Shown here in pieces: positions 45,830 to 57,948 of a DNA stretch of 64,000 nt (the first letter of the stretch is position 1; every line of letters starts with the position of its first letter). Under the pieces are notes generated by a model, which was not told the origin of the DNA, did no database searches, and saw only the letters and a program-made list of their open reading frames with translations. A program made the translations under genes and the position numbers. Origin of the DNA: Pictodentalium vernedei (Eukaryota > Mollusca > Scaphopoda > Dentaliida > Dentaliidae); contig CM062290.1 of the NCBI GenBank assembly GCA_031216915.1, forward strand, positions 167,915,453 to 167,979,452, written 5' to 3'.

Positions 45830-46827
45830 TATGCCTCCGAAATTCACTGAGGAGCATTATGTTTTCTCCATGTCTGTCCGTCTGTTAACGTTTAGTTTTT
45901 CAATCAAATAACTAAAGAACTGCTTATTTGATCAAAGCATTATTTTAGAGGTTACTTGGGGATGACCAGACAATGCTTCCTTTTGATTTTGGTTACCTAA
46001 CCAATTCTGTATGGCAGCCATATTGAATTTGGTTTCCATCCAATAACTAATGAATGCTGACTCAAATCATTTTTAGTTTTATGCCCCCAAGAAAAATTGT
46101 TAGGTGCACATAGTGTTTGTCATTTCCATCTATCTATCCATCCATCTGTCTATCTGTCCGTCCATCAGAAAGATTTTTGTGTTCACTCCATAACTCTGAG
46201 ATGCTTTGTTGAATTTTGTTGAAACCTGGCGTACATGATGCTGATGGGGAGACGATGTGACACGCACAAAATTCTTGTTGTTCAATAGAAATCAAGGTCA
46301 CAGATCAAGGTCATAGTTTGGGGGCATCTGTGGCCGGGCAGTCACTGTTAGTCTTGTTTCATTATCCATTGTTGGTCTCTGGTGGAAGCTTCATTTCGAT
46401 TTTGGATGAGTCAGCTGAACCAAGATGGCCACCAGTGGCCAATTCATTACGACAGCCATCTAGAATTTGGTTTCTGCACATTAATCAATCAATACTGGCT
46501 TGAATCAATTTCATTTTTTGGATATGCATTATTGGTGTCTAGAGGAAGCTTACTTTTGATTTTGGAGCAGCCAGCCAATTCAACTAATTCAATATGGCTG
46601 CCATGGTGGCCATATTGAATTTGGTTTCCGACCGATAACTAATGAATGCTGATTTGAATTATTTTAATTTTTGAATTATGCATTGTTGATGTCTAAAGGA
46701 AGCTTCCTTTCAATCTTAGACCAAAATGGCCACCAGTGGCCAATTAATGATGGCTGCCATAGCTGTCATTTTGAATTTGGTTTCCCTCCAGTAACAAATA
46801 AATACTGAATTGAATCAGATTCATTTT
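45830..46827 (+). mobile_element. tandem-core element with ATGCCTCC 5' hairpin, first segment
   Basis: The 5' end ATGCCTCC...GAGGAGCAT (45831-45857) forms a hairpin after a T run and is followed by CTGTCCGTCTG. The ~160-bp units carry CCAATAACTAATGAATGCTG, GTCTAGAGGAAGCTTCC and ATGGCTGCCATGGTGGCCAT. A second related start (TATGCCCCCAAG) occurs at about 46089. Two family 2 elements interrupt the array. Confidence 0.65.
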
Positions 46828-47823
46828 TAGCCTCTGCTTGACAAAGTCAAGATAAGCTATTTTCATCACACATGCAGAAGTCTGTGAATCTGTCAGTCTT
46901 ACAGTCTGTTCACATTTTCCTTTAGTGCAGGCTACACCATGTTATTTCTTGTCCGATCTTCACAAAAGTTCATATGCAGGTTTGAGGTCATGTCTCGATG
47001 AGAACGACCCCATTTGGTCGCGATCTGTCAGCTGTGATGGCTGCCCAAGCCCAAATCCTGAAAAACTTTAGCACAGTCTACAGAATGTATTTATGGAGGG
47101 ATTTCATTGTAACTTGGTAGGATAACTCCGCATAATGTCCAGATGAGAACATCCCATTTTGGTCGCAATCGATCAGCTCTGACGGCTACAGGACCCGAAG
47201 TCCGAAAACCTCTAGCACAGTCTACAGGTCATATTTATGAAGGGATTTCATTGTAACTTGATATGATATCGAGATGAGACTTTTATATTTTGGGTTTGGA
47301 CACGAACAATCAGCCGTTACCGCCACCTTGTCACGCGACCTGGATTCATATAGTCCTGTCTGTAGGTTTTTTTTATAAAGGGATTTCATTGTAACTTGGT
47401 AGGATAACTTGATGCTATATCTAGATGAGACTGTCCTATTTTGGTCATGATCTGTCAACTGTGACTGCCGAGCCATCATGTGACCAAGATTCCATTAGCA
47501 AAATCTACAAGTTATATTTATAAAGGGATTTCATTGTACGTTGATAGGATGACTCGTTTTGGAATAATTTCATTGTAACTTGATAACTTTGGTTGACATA
47601 CATTAGCTGTGAGGGCCACATTAACCCACCCCTCAATTCTTTAGTACAGTCTACACCTCCAAATATTTTATTGAAAACATAGCATGCAGGGAACAGAAAT
47701 GAACCTTTCTCAATTATCACAATTCTTGTCGTATTTCATAATCCTTTCATAAACACTGAACATTAGCCTTTTCATCAAACACAATGGACAGTCAAGTTAA
47801 GCTACAGTGTCATTGACACTTTC
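46828..47823 (+). mobile_element. tandem-core (Helentron/HINE-like) element, family 2, copy 1
   Basis: It starts TAGCCTCTGCTTGACAAAGT. Units of ~145-150 bp follow (TTTAGCACAGTCTACAGG, GGGATTTCATTGTAACTTGG, GATGAGAACGTCC). The 3' end has GTCAAGTTAAGCT (47791-47803), the hairpin AGTGTCATTGACACT (47806-47820) and TTCA. Host units (TTTCATTTTTTGGATATGCATT near 46515) show the empty site: insertion at a T run without duplication. Confidence 0.8.
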
Positions 47824-47960
47824 ATTTGGTTATGTATCATTGGTGTCTAGAGAAAGCTTCTTTTTGATTTTAGATCAAATAACCAATTCAATATGGTAGC
47901 CACCTTTAATTTGTTTTCCGACCAATAACTTATGAATGCTGATTCAATTCAATTTAATTT
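47824..47960. repeat. host array segment between two family 2 insertions
   Basis: TTTGGTTATGTATCATTGGT through CCAATAACTTATGAATGCTG belongs to the array starting at 45830. Confidence 0.7.
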
Positions 47961-48027
47961 TTAGCTTAACTTGACAAAGTCACGATAAGCTATTGGCATC
48001 ACATGTTCGTAAGTCTGTTCAAATTTT

Positions 48028-50517
48028 TAGCTCACCTTGACAAAGTCAAACTGAGCTAATCTAACCACTCTCCGTCCGTCTTCTGTCAGCACCATGTTTT
48101 AGTCTTATCCAAAACCACTTGACCAATTCAATTGAAAGTTTTTGTGAATGATGGTCCTGCAGGGCCATTGCATTTTTGTTCAACTCAACATGCCCAGCCC
48201 CATAGGGAGGTGATAGGGGAAAATGCTCAAAAATATTTTCAAAATCTTCTCATGAACCAGTGGGTACAATGACTTGATATTTGTTATGGAGCTTCCTTTT
48301 GAGGTGTAGAATCAAGTTTGTTCAAACGAAGTTTGTGAAGCAATATTTGGCTTTGTAATGGGAGAGGTAAGATTTTTGGTCCCACCCAAAATTTCTATTT
48401 TCTGAACCGATGGTCCGATTTGAATGAAATTTGGTATGTGGTATTATTGGGTCATAAGTACTTGACTTGTGCAAAACAAAAAATTCCTGCATCCCCATGG
48501 GAACCCCAGGAGCTAAAAATAGAAATATTTTCAAACGCCCGTATTTCCCAACCCACATGGAACACAGAACTGTTATTTGGTATGAAGCATCCTTAGAACC
48601 AGCAGAATTGAATGGTAAAAAAAAATGGCATTGATCATGTTATGGTGTTCTGTAGAGGGCATTGAAATAATGCTGAGTCAGCATATTTGCAAAAAATTTT
48701 CAAAACCTTCTCTCCGGAACCAATGGTCAGAATCTTGATATTTGGTATACAGCATCCATAGGGGGGTCAAATACAAGTGTGTTAAAATGAAGCCCCCTGG
48801 TTCATATTTGGGTTCAATACAGGAGACTGAATTTTTAACCGAGGACAATATGGAGAATATCCTTTAAAAATCTTCTTCTTCAGAACCACAAGTCAGAATC
48901 TATTAATGTTTGGTTTACATCATTGTTATGAGGGTCAGATTCAAGATTCTTCAAACCAAGTCCCTAGGTTAAAATTTGGGCTTTGAAGCCCAAATTTTTA
49001 CTTAGTGCAATATGAGGGATAATGTTTAAAAATCTTCTTCAGATCCACCAGTCGGAATGCTTTCATATTTGGTATACAAATCTCTAGGGGGTCAGATTCA
49101 ATTTTGTTCAATTTGAGTGCCTGGGTTAATATTTGGTCTCCATATGGGAACCTGAAATTTAACTTAGTGCAATATGAGGGAATTTCTTCAAAATCTTTTT
49201 CAGATTCAGCTGTCAGAATCCTTTCATATTTGGTTTACAACATCTCAAGGGGAGTCAGATTCAAGTTTGTTCAAGTTGGTTCCCCGGGTTAATATTTGGG
49301 CTTCCAATGGTAGCCCAGTTTTTAACTGAGTGCAAGAAATGAAGCAGTGCCTGTTCACTGTGTATAACAGGCTCTGTTTTACTGGTAAAATAAGACCCAG
49401 TCACCAGTGCTTGGGTGGTGCAAACCCTCTGTAAAATGGGCATCATGGCTTACTAACGCTCACCCCTGGGCTTGAGTTGATACTCATGTTGTGGTCATGA
49501 TTAGCCATTGTGCAAAAATATGTGAGCTTAAACATCAATAAATAAATAACTTAGTGCAATATGAGGAAATTTCTTTAAAAATTTTCTTTTTCAGATCCAC
49601 AAGTCAGAATGCTTTCATATTTGGTATACAACATCTCTAGGGAGGGGGAGGGGGGGGGCGTGGACAGATTCAAGTTTGTTCAATTTGAGTGCCTGGGTTA
49701 CTATTTGGGCTCCATATGGGAACCTGAAATTTAACTTAGTACAATATGAGGGAATTTCTTCAAAAATCTTCAGATTCAGCTGTCAGAATCCCTTCATATT
49801 TGGTTTACAACATCTCAAGGGGAGTCAGATTCAAGTTTGTTGAAGTTCGTTCCCTGGGTTAGTATTTGGGCTCCCAATGGTAGCCCAATTTTTAACTGAG
49901 TGCAATATGAGAAAATTTCTTTAAAAATCTTGTTCTTCAGATCCACCAGTCAGAATGCTTTCATATTGGGTATACAACATCTCTAGGGGGGTCAGATTCA
50001 AGTTTGTTCAAATCGGGTCCGTAGGGTAATATTTAGGCTCACTATGGTAGCCCAAATTTTAACTTGGTGCAATATAAGGAAATTTCTTTAAAAATTTTCT
50101 TTTTCAGACCCACCAGTCAGAATGCTTTCATATTTGGTATACAACATCTCTAGGGAGGTCAGATTCAACTTTGTTCAAATCGAGTATGTGGGTTAATATT
50201 TGGGCTCCCCATCGGAGCTGGAATTGGCCATGTAGTTGAAGAATTAGAATTTTGTATTCAGTACCTTCCAGAGGTGTGTAACTAAAATTAATCCACATAG
50301 GTTGTATCAAGGGGCTTCATAGGGGAGCTCCACATTTTACGTTATGATCAACTGAAGAAAAGGCATGATGTTTGGACTATTTTTGTCACTCCTGAGGGGC
50401 TCAAGGATTGACAATGTATCCTATGGAGATGGATTGCTTAATGTAGATTTATTCTTGGACTCTGTTTATATCGTGTTCTGTTCAAGGTGAGCACTTCAGG
50501 CCCTGTGAGGACTCTTG
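48028..50517 (+). mobile_element. tandem-core element D, family 1, nested in family 2
   Basis: It starts TAGCTCACCTTGACAAAGTC and ends CAAGGTGAGCACTTCAGGCC...ACTCTTG. GCTCACCTTG at the 5' end has its matching inverse CAAGGTGAGC at 50483-50492. The 5' domain runs to about 48690, and ~155-170-bp units continue to about 50215. The host reads GTTCACATTTTCCTTTAGTG in family 2 copy 1 (46914), so the junctions (AAATTTT | TCCTTTAGC) show no duplication. Confidence 0.85.
49336..49546 (+). mobile_element. SINE (family 2), 211 bp, in element D
   Basis: GAAATGAAGCAGTGCCTG through CATCAATAAATAAA. It is flanked by TAACTGAGTGCAA (49323-49335) and TAACTTAGTGCAA (49547-49559), a 13-bp target duplication with one mismatch. 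It shares its tail (GATTAGCCATTGTGCA...TATGTGA) with SINE family 1 but has a different body. Confidence 0.85.
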
Positions 50518-51106
50518 TCCTTTAGCACAGGCTACACCCCAAAGTTCTTGTCTGGTATTCACAAAATTTCATTTGCAGGTTTGAGGTCATGTCTAGATGA
50601 GAACATACCCTTTTGGTCGTGATCGGTCAACAAGGATGGCTGCCCGAGTCCAAAACCAAAAAACCTTTAGCACAGTTTACAGGTTGTATTTATGAAGGGA
50701 TTCCATTGTAACGTAGGATGAATCTGTATGATTTCCTGATGAGAACGTCCGCATTTGGTCGTGATCTGTCAGCCGTTATGGCTGCCTGAGCCCAAAACCT
50801 GAAAACCTTGAGCATGGTCTACAGGTCGTATTTATGAAGGGATTTCAATGTAACTTGGTAGGATGACTCCAGATAATGTATAGATGAGAATGTCCCCTTA
50901 TGGTCATGATCAGTCAACCGTGATGGCCGCCTGAGCCCAAAACTTGAAAACCTTTAGCACAGACTACATGTCATATTTGTGAAGGGAGTTCATTGTAACT
51001 TGGTAGGTTGACTCAGTATAATGTTTAGATGAGGGCATCCCCATTTGGTTGCAATTGGTCAACCATGATGGCTACACAGGCCCGAAGCCTAAAAACATTT
51101 AGCGCA

Positions 51107-51482
51107 TTATTTATATTTATTTATTTATTGGTGTTTAGGGTCACATACTTATGCACAATGGCTAATCGTGACCGCGACAGTTTTACGGGTGGAGGAAGCT
51201 GGAGTACCCGGAGAGGACCACCGAGCATCGACAAGCAACTGTCAGCTCCTCAACATTCTAACTCTGTTCAAGCTCCACTCAAGTAGGGTTACAGCAGTTG
51301 AAGACATGTGCAGTATCGACGTGCAGTACGCTTGAGTACATGGCATCATCGTGCCCCCATATAGGCAACCAGGATAAAGTGCCTTGCCCAAAGACACAAT
51401 GCGGGTCGTCCCGGGCGGGGATCGAACTTGTGACCTCTAGCGTAGAAGTCCAACAGTCTACCACTGAGCCACCCTACTCCCC
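51107..51482 (-). mobile_element. tRNA-derived SINE (family 1), minus strand, 376 bp
   Basis: On the minus strand the A box GGTGGCTCAGTGG lies at 51461-51473 and the B box AAGTTCGATCCCC at 51417-51429. The A-rich tail is the TTATTTATTTATTTATTGGT at the left edge. TTTAGCGCA flanks both sides (51098-51106 and 51483-51491). Neighbouring family 2 units give the empty site. Confidence 0.9.
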
Positions 51483-52390
51483 TTTAGCGCAGTCTACAGG
51501 CTGTACTTATGAAGGGATTTCATTGTAACTTGGTACGATGGTATAATGTCTAGATGAAAACGTCCACTTTCAGTCAAGAGCGGTCGATCATGACGATGAC
51601 AGGGGCCCAAAGCCCAAAAACCTTCAGCACAGTCTACAGGTTGTATTTATGAAGGGATTTCATTGTAACTTGGTAGGATGACTCAGTATAATGTCTAGAT
51701 GAGAACGCCCTATTTTGACCGTAATCAATCAACCGTGATGGCTGCTCAGGCCTGTGACCTAGATTTGTTTAGCACAGTTTACAGTTCATATTTATGAAGT
51801 GATTTCATTGTAACTTGGAAGGATAACTAGATATGATGTCTAGATGAGACTTTCCTATTTTGGTCATGGTCAGTCAGCCGTTACTGCCACCTGGTCATGC
51901 AACCAAGATTCATTTAGTACTGTGTCTACAGGATCTTTTTATAAAGGGATTTAATTGCAACTTGAAAGGATAACTTGGTATGATATCTTGATGAGACTGT
52001 CCTTTTGGTCACGATCGGTCAACTGTCACTACCAAGCCGTCATGTGACCCAAGATTCCTTTAGCAAAATCTACAAGTTATGTTTATGAAGGGATTTCATT
52101 GTGACTTGATAGGATGACTTGTTTTGGAATAATTTCACTGTAACTTAGTAGCTTGGTTTGACATATATTAACTGTGAGGGCCACATTAACCCACCTCTCA
52201 ATTCTTTAGTACAGTCTACACCTCGAATTATTTTTATTGAAAACATAGCATACAGGGAACAGAAATTGACATATTATCAATTATCACAATTCTTGTCATA
52301 TTTCATGATCCTTTCATAAACATTGAACATTATCCTTCTCATCAAACACAAGGCACTGTCAAGTTAAGCTACAGTGTCATTGACACTTTC

Positions 52391-52531
52391 ATTTTGTGAT
52401 GCACTGTTGGTATCTAGAGGTAGCTTCCTTTTGATTTTGGTTATACCTCCGAGAGACTTACCTACCCTTTTATGTCACTGCCGTAGGGGGTGGGGTAGGG
52501 GGAGATGTGCCACACTTTGCATTGCTCTTGT
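52391..52531 (+). mobile_element. end of the array element begun at 45830
   Basis: Host sequence resumes (TTTTGTGATGCACTGTTGGT, AGCTTCCTTTTGATTTTGG) and stops near CACTTTGCATTGCTCTTG at 52531. CTCTTG matches the terminal motif of family 1 and family 4. ATACCTCCGAGAGAC at 52443 may mark a further junction, so the exact end is uncertain. Confidence 0.5.
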
Positions 52532-53252
52532 TTTTGATTTGTAGCCCCTCTCTAGTCTTGACTGACAAGTTTTCAAATGCGTTCTGATTGTTTTTTAGGT
52601 ACATACGCAAATTCATTAAAAAGTTCTGTTATTAAATGGAAAGGTAAAAAAATAAGGTGGTGTGGGGGTAAGATATACAGGGTAGGATACAAATGGGCGC
52701 GGGGGGAGGGGGGGGCGGGGGTCACTCCAGTAAATGGCATTTGTCATTTTTTTCAGTACATTGCCTCTGATGAAGTCATTGAGGTTTATATTGAAATAGT
52801 GTCAGTCCATCTGTCACAAAACCTTGCCTCTTTCACTCCTGCATTTTCAATGGATTTTTATGAAATTTGGTGTGATGTATGAGAGTGAAGTGTAGATGTG
52901 CACGTGGAAAGAAATATTAAATTTGGTAAAATTTTTTCTGGAGTCATGGATCTTTTTATTGCTAGATTTCCATCTCAAAAGTTAGTCCATTCGACCGCTC
53001 CTGCATTTGTCATTGCATTTTCATGAAATTGATGTGAAATATGAGTATGTAATAAAAGTATTGTTTGGTTCAGAAATATGTTTTCCAGAGTTGTGGCACT
53101 TTCCAGTGGTTATGGCCACAAGAGTTTGCTTGAGAACTTCTACATTTTTCATTGGATTTTTGTGAAACTTGGTGTGGAGTATGACGATTTAGTGTCCATG
53201 TGGTAAGAGTTTTCAATTCATCAATCTTTTTCATAGTCTTTTGTATGGTTAT

Positions 53253-53467
53253 ATTTTCCCCGGCAAGTAAAGCAGTGCTTATTTACTGTATTAAACAAGT
53301 TGTTTTACTGGTAAAGTGGGACTCAGTTACCATTTCTTGGGGTGGAAGTACTCAAAATTGGACAACATGTATATAAATAATTGACTAAACATGACTTGAT
53401 CTCCATGCTGTGCCAATGATTAATTATTGTGCAGGAACATGTGACCTTAAATGGCAATAAATAAATA
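53253..53467 (+). mobile_element. SINE (family 2), 215 bp
   Basis: CCCCGGCAAGTAAAGCAGTG through GGCAATAAATAAAT. It is flanked by ATGGTTAT (53245-53252 and 53468-53475). A third ATGGTTAT after the neighbouring foldback (about 53731) suggests that element used part of the same target. Confidence 0.75.
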
Positions 53468-53479
53468 ATGGTTATCAAG

Positions 53480-53725
53480 CCAGAAAATAAGCAGACTGTC
53501 ATCTGCTAAATGAGATCCCCGTAGGGTGAATTTAGCGATCTTACCCTGCACAGCAGGGTAGCATCACTAACTTTACCCTCTTTGAACCTCAATCTGAAAC
53601 AGGGTCTCAAAATTAAACAGAAAGAGGTACCCAGAGGATAAATTAGCCCACTGTATGGGATAGCATCATTAAATTCCCCCTTTGAGGAACCTCATTCTGC
53701 AAATGTCATATTGCTTATTTTCAGG
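53480..53725. mobile_element. foldback MITE (CCTGAAAATAAGC ends), copy 1
   Basis: CCAGAAAATAAGCAGACTGTC and TGTCATATTGCTTATTTTCAGG are the ends. Inner arms with GGTGAATTTAGCGAT and ATCATTAAATTCCCCC pair. It is related to 54054-54249. Confidence 0.75.
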
Positions 53726-54053
53726 ACTGATGGTTATATTTATATATAAATCTCACACTTGGTGTGAACTATGAATATTAAGTGTAAATAAATAAGCATG
53801 TGGGAAGGAATTTTTTATTTAAAATTTTTTTCTCATGTTATGATCCTTGTTTATGACTTGATGTCTTGCCTAAAAGGTTGTCCACTCAAATCGGCCTACA
53901 TTTTCCATTGGATTATTTCAAGACTTTGTGAAGTTTGAGTATGAAGTGAAGATGCTCATGAGAAATGTAATTTTTAATTTGCAGATTTTTTAATAAGTAT
54001 GGCCCCCTGTTTATGGCTAGATTCCTGGGCTTTTTGGCTAGCCACCTGACAGG

Positions 54054-54249
54054 CCTGAAAATAAGCCATCTGACATTTGCAGAAAGAGGTCCCCAAAGGG
54101 TGAATTTGATGATGCTATCCTATACTGTGGTCCAATTTATTCTCTGGGTACCTCTTTCTGTTTAGTTTTGAAACCCTGTGGAGGGTAGCATAATTAAATT
54201 CACCCTCTGGAAACCTCATTTTGCAAATGACAGTCTGCTTATTTTCAGG
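54054..54249. mobile_element. foldback MITE (CCTGAAAATAAGC ends), copy 2
   Basis: CCTGAAAATAAGCCATCTGA and GACAGTCTGCTTATTTTCAGG are inverted ends, with paired AGAGGTCCCCAAAGGGTGAA / TTCACCCTCTGGAAACCTC. Confidence 0.8.
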
Positions 54250-54274
54250 TATGATGCCTAATCCAATTTGTCCT

Positions 54275-54437
54275 GGTCAGGGTGGCACTGTATACCAAGA
54301 GTACTGCAAGTCAATTATGCACTTGCCTTCAACCTCTGATAATTCTACTTGTGCCCGGTTAGTAAGTTGGAAAGGTACAGGTACTCCAACATGATGTGAC
54401 CATTGTTGTTAAAAGTGTTGTTGAACCCCAATAAATA
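54275..54437 (+). mobile_element. SINE family 1, 3' fragment
   Basis: GGTGGCACTGTATACCAAGA, CACTTGCCTTCAACC and AAAAGTGTTGTTGAACCCCAATAAATAAA parallel the 3' half of the SINE at 34140-34515. The head is missing. Confidence 0.65.
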
Positions 54438-55477
54438 AACATTCATTTGCATGCTATGGACCCAAAATGCTAGCTTCTATAGCTATTTTATATGTACAGA
54501 AAGGGTTATTTCAGGTTTCAGATATTTGTAACATGTTATGTTATGTAATTTCACTTTGTTAAATTTTCTTGTTATAAGGATATTGAAGTTTGAATTGTTT
54601 GCATAGTTTGAAAAGTCAGCGTGTGATAGAAGTATCACCAGACTATATTGTTTTACCCTCTACACAACACTAGACCAGGACACTTGCCAGACAAAATTCT
54701 GGAATATATAAAAAAAAAATTCATTTTTGTGCCTTCAAAAACATAGATTAATTCTTTACCCGCCAAGTTTTTAAGTTATTTTTCATCAAATCTTGTAAAG
54801 CAGCTATGACTGGATTGGATGAAATATTAATCAAAATTTAACTTTAGAAATCTTTGGTGAAAATATCCATTCAGTTTACAAGGGGGAAATCTGATTAAAA
54901 GTGCCCAAATGATACTTATTTCAGTAGCCAGAGAAATCCTGTCCTTGGCAGGAATATCCACAAGCAGCATGCAAGGAGTTAATACCCCTCTTTGGAATGA
55001 TCTCAGGGAGCTCATTGTGGTGAAAGTTTTTAAACTATATTTTTGAGGCAAGAATTGAAAAGGTTATTAAATTTAAGTGGCAATCATTGTGAATAAAGCT
55101 GGTGAGATATGGTGCTTATGTTAGGAAGAGAGTTAAATTTTTATTTTTATTTTATACATCGACATCTCGAGAATTGTCAGATGTTCATAAATTTGAAATC
55201 TTTATTTCAAAAATAAAATTTGCAGAAAATTATTTCAGTGTTGGTGAAGTTCTCATTTTCTCATAATTTGCATATTACAAATACTTGCTAGTCATTGGCA
55301 AGCCTTAAAATTTGTCCCCATTCTTGTGAATAAGCTTAATTCTCGCAAACTCCTCCCACAAGAATCAGTTTTCAATTCTTAAATAATTTAAAATTCGAGA
55401 GTACTGTGATACCTTTCTGAGTTCAAACAGTACATATTCCAGAGTGAAAATCAAACCTCATCTTTATTAGCTCAACT
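54438..55477. other. AT-rich spacer, possible decayed foldback
   Basis: TTAATTCTTTACCCGCCAAG at 54749 and GTTAGGAAGAGAGTTAA at about 55120 could be degenerate ends of the AACCTTTACCC family, with TGATCTCAGGGAGCTCATTG at the centre. No gene is recognised. Confidence 0.35.
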
Positions 55478-56794
55478 TGACAACATCGAGTACGAGATAT
55501 TGGTAAGAGCGACAATCTGTTGTCCATCTGTACATCCATCTGTCTGTCCATATGTCTGTTCGTCCATCCATCCATACATACGTCCAACTGTACATCCATG
55601 CATATGTTCCTCTATCTGTACACCATTCATTTAGCACACCCTACAGGCTGCAGCTCTCACCTGATCAGTTTCAAATTTCATATGTGGCTTTGGGGTGATG
55701 TCTAGATAGGAGCTGTTGAATTTTTCCGATTTTTGTTGAAAAACATGGCCATCATTGATTTGGCATATAAATTGTTAACAATTCCATTGGCACACCCTAC
55801 AGGCAGCATCTTTCACTCAATCTTTTTCAAATTTCATATATACGGTAGCTTTGGCATGATGTCTAGATGGGAGCTATCAAAAATTTTCTGAATTTTGTTG
55901 AAAAAACATGGCCACCAGCAGCCATCTAGGATTTGCCACATAAATTGCCAACAGTTCCAGTACCACACCCCTACAGACCACATTTCTCACCTGATCTTTT
56001 TCAAATTTCATATGTAGCTTTGGTGTCATATCCAGATAGGAACTGTCAAACTCTTCTGAAGTTCATCAAAAAATCATGGCCACCATCGGCCATCTTAGAT
56101 TTGGATTATAAATTGTCAACAATTCCATTGGCACACCTACAGGCCTCATCTCTTACCCGATCTTTTTCAAATTTCATATGTAACTTTGGTGTGATGTCTT
56201 GATGGGAGCTATCAAATTTTTCTGAATTTTGTCGAAAAACATGGCTGCCAGCATCCATCTTGGATTTGGCACTTAAATTGGCAACAATGCCATTAGCACA
56301 CACTACAGGCCACATTTCCCACCCGATCTTTTTAAAATTTCATATGCAGCTTTGATGTGATGTCTAGATGGGAGTTATCAAATTTTTAGCTCTCCTGACT
56401 TTCAGTGATCACTCACCGTCCGTCGTCCATGAACATGGTGTTTGCATCTTCTCCTCCAAACCGATTTAAGTGAAATTTGAGATTATAGTTTGTTATGACA
56501 TCGCATTTTGATTTTGTTCAAATCAAGTTGCCTCGCCCCTCGGTAGGGCCTCGCCCAAAAAGTGTGCTTAAATCTTAAAAATCTTCTTCTCATGAACCAG
56601 CAGAAGCAGAGACTTGATATTTGGTGTGCAGCTTCCTTTGGAGGTGAAGTCTCAGATTTGTTCAAAAGAAAAGTTTGAGGAGCTATATTTGCTTTCATTA
56701 TAGGAGGGGCAAGAATTTTTGCCCCGCACAAAATTTCTATTTTCCAAACTGAGAGGCTGATTTGAACCAAATTTGATATGAGGCCCTATTGGGT

Positions 56795-57948
56795 TAGGGC
56801 CCTGCGAATCGGGAAATTTATGTTCGAATCGAATCTCGAATCGAATCGGGACTGATGTCGACATCGAATCGAATCTCGAATCGAATCGGGATAAACTCGA
56901 GAAATAATTTTAACTGGCATTATCTTGTGCAGAGATGTCCGGAAAAGCACTGCGAGAAGAGATCGTTGACATAACTTGACAACTTGGCGTTGTTTTAATT
57001 TTCTTTCTCGTTGAATGGCCATCCAGATGTTCACTTGGCCCGACAATAAATTCAAGACATAAATATGGACAAATTAAGGTGTTACTGCCCAGAGACATTT
57101 AAGACAAACCACTAAATTGAAACATGAGACTTTAAAGCACAAATGTAATACAAGTGGCACATTAATTCCCATGGGTTGAAGTCAGCTACAGCCACTAACT
57201 TCAGGTACGTTATCATGCCTAAATACATTATTGTAATGTTTGGTTGTTTTTGTATTATCAGAATTTGGGTCTTGTAGATTTCGGTCCGTTCTCAACTCAA
57301 TAACACAGTATACATCAAAAGCAGCGAAGGCGTTAAACTGTGTTAGTTTCTGCATTAGTTAACTCGAATAGTGACGCAGTGATCATTCACACAAATTGCT
57401 TTTACTTCATTCCAACTTCCAAGTACCAACTCCGAACAATGCAAAGAAACTACAGAGGTTTTCCTCCCACAGTTTTCTAACACAATAATGGGAGCGCTCC
57501 AGGCGACATGTCTCCATTATTGTGTTAGAAGATTCCGGGACTGGGAGCAGGCCTTAGGCCCATAGCTGGATATTTCGGTTGTATAGATGGGCGTGAACCG
57601 GTTACAACTTGGACAGAGCCGCTGAGCAAACGGGATTCCGCGAATAACTCTCACACGAATTCCTGGAAATCTATAAATAGCGAATTTGCGGTGTGTGATT
57701 TTCTGGGAATCTGAAACTGAAAGTGAAACGACAGAATTTTGCAATGAATTTGACTATTTTCCTGATAGAAACATTAAAACTAGAAGAGTTCGCTCCTTAT
57801 TTCAACTGATGTCGACATTGTCGAACACTGATTCATTTTCCTCGAAGCTTCGTTTGACTAACGAATCGGCAAACTATTCGAGATCGATATACGAATACCA
57901 AAGCGATGTCGACATCGAATCGAATACTCGAAGCTTCGCAGGGCCCTA
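56795..57948. mobile_element. hAT-like element, 1154 bp, perfect 8-bp target duplication
   Basis: The ends TAGGGCCCTGCGAA and TTCGCAGGGCCCTA are perfect inverted repeats. TATTGGGT flanks both sides (56787-56794 and 57949-57956). Subterminal GTCGACATCGAATCGAAT blocks occur at both ends. An internal hairpin TCTAACACAATAATGG / CCATTATTGTGTTAGA lies at 57476-57529. No transposase frame is visible, so it is non-autonomous. Confidence 0.92.

Larger units (their letters stand above)
47961..52390 (+). mobile_element. tandem-core element, family 2, copy 2 (split by element D and a SINE)
   Basis: The 5' end AGCTTAACTTGAC (47963-47975) is the exact inverse of GTCAAGTTAAGCT (52358-52370) near the 3' end. 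A hairpin AGTGTCATTGACACT (52373-52387) and TTCA complete the 3' end. The body is ~145-148-bp units from 50518 to about 52250. Element D inserted at 48028 just after the leader, and a SINE at 51107. Confidence 0.85.
52532..54053. repeat. diverged ~150-bp tandem array with insertions
   Basis: Units with CATTGGATTTTTGTGAAACTTGGTGTG, a trailing ATGAGTATGAAGTG and CAGAGTTATGG recur near 52845, 53015, 53150, 53745 and 53915. A SINE and a foldback element interrupt it. No reading frame is supported. Confidence 0.6.
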
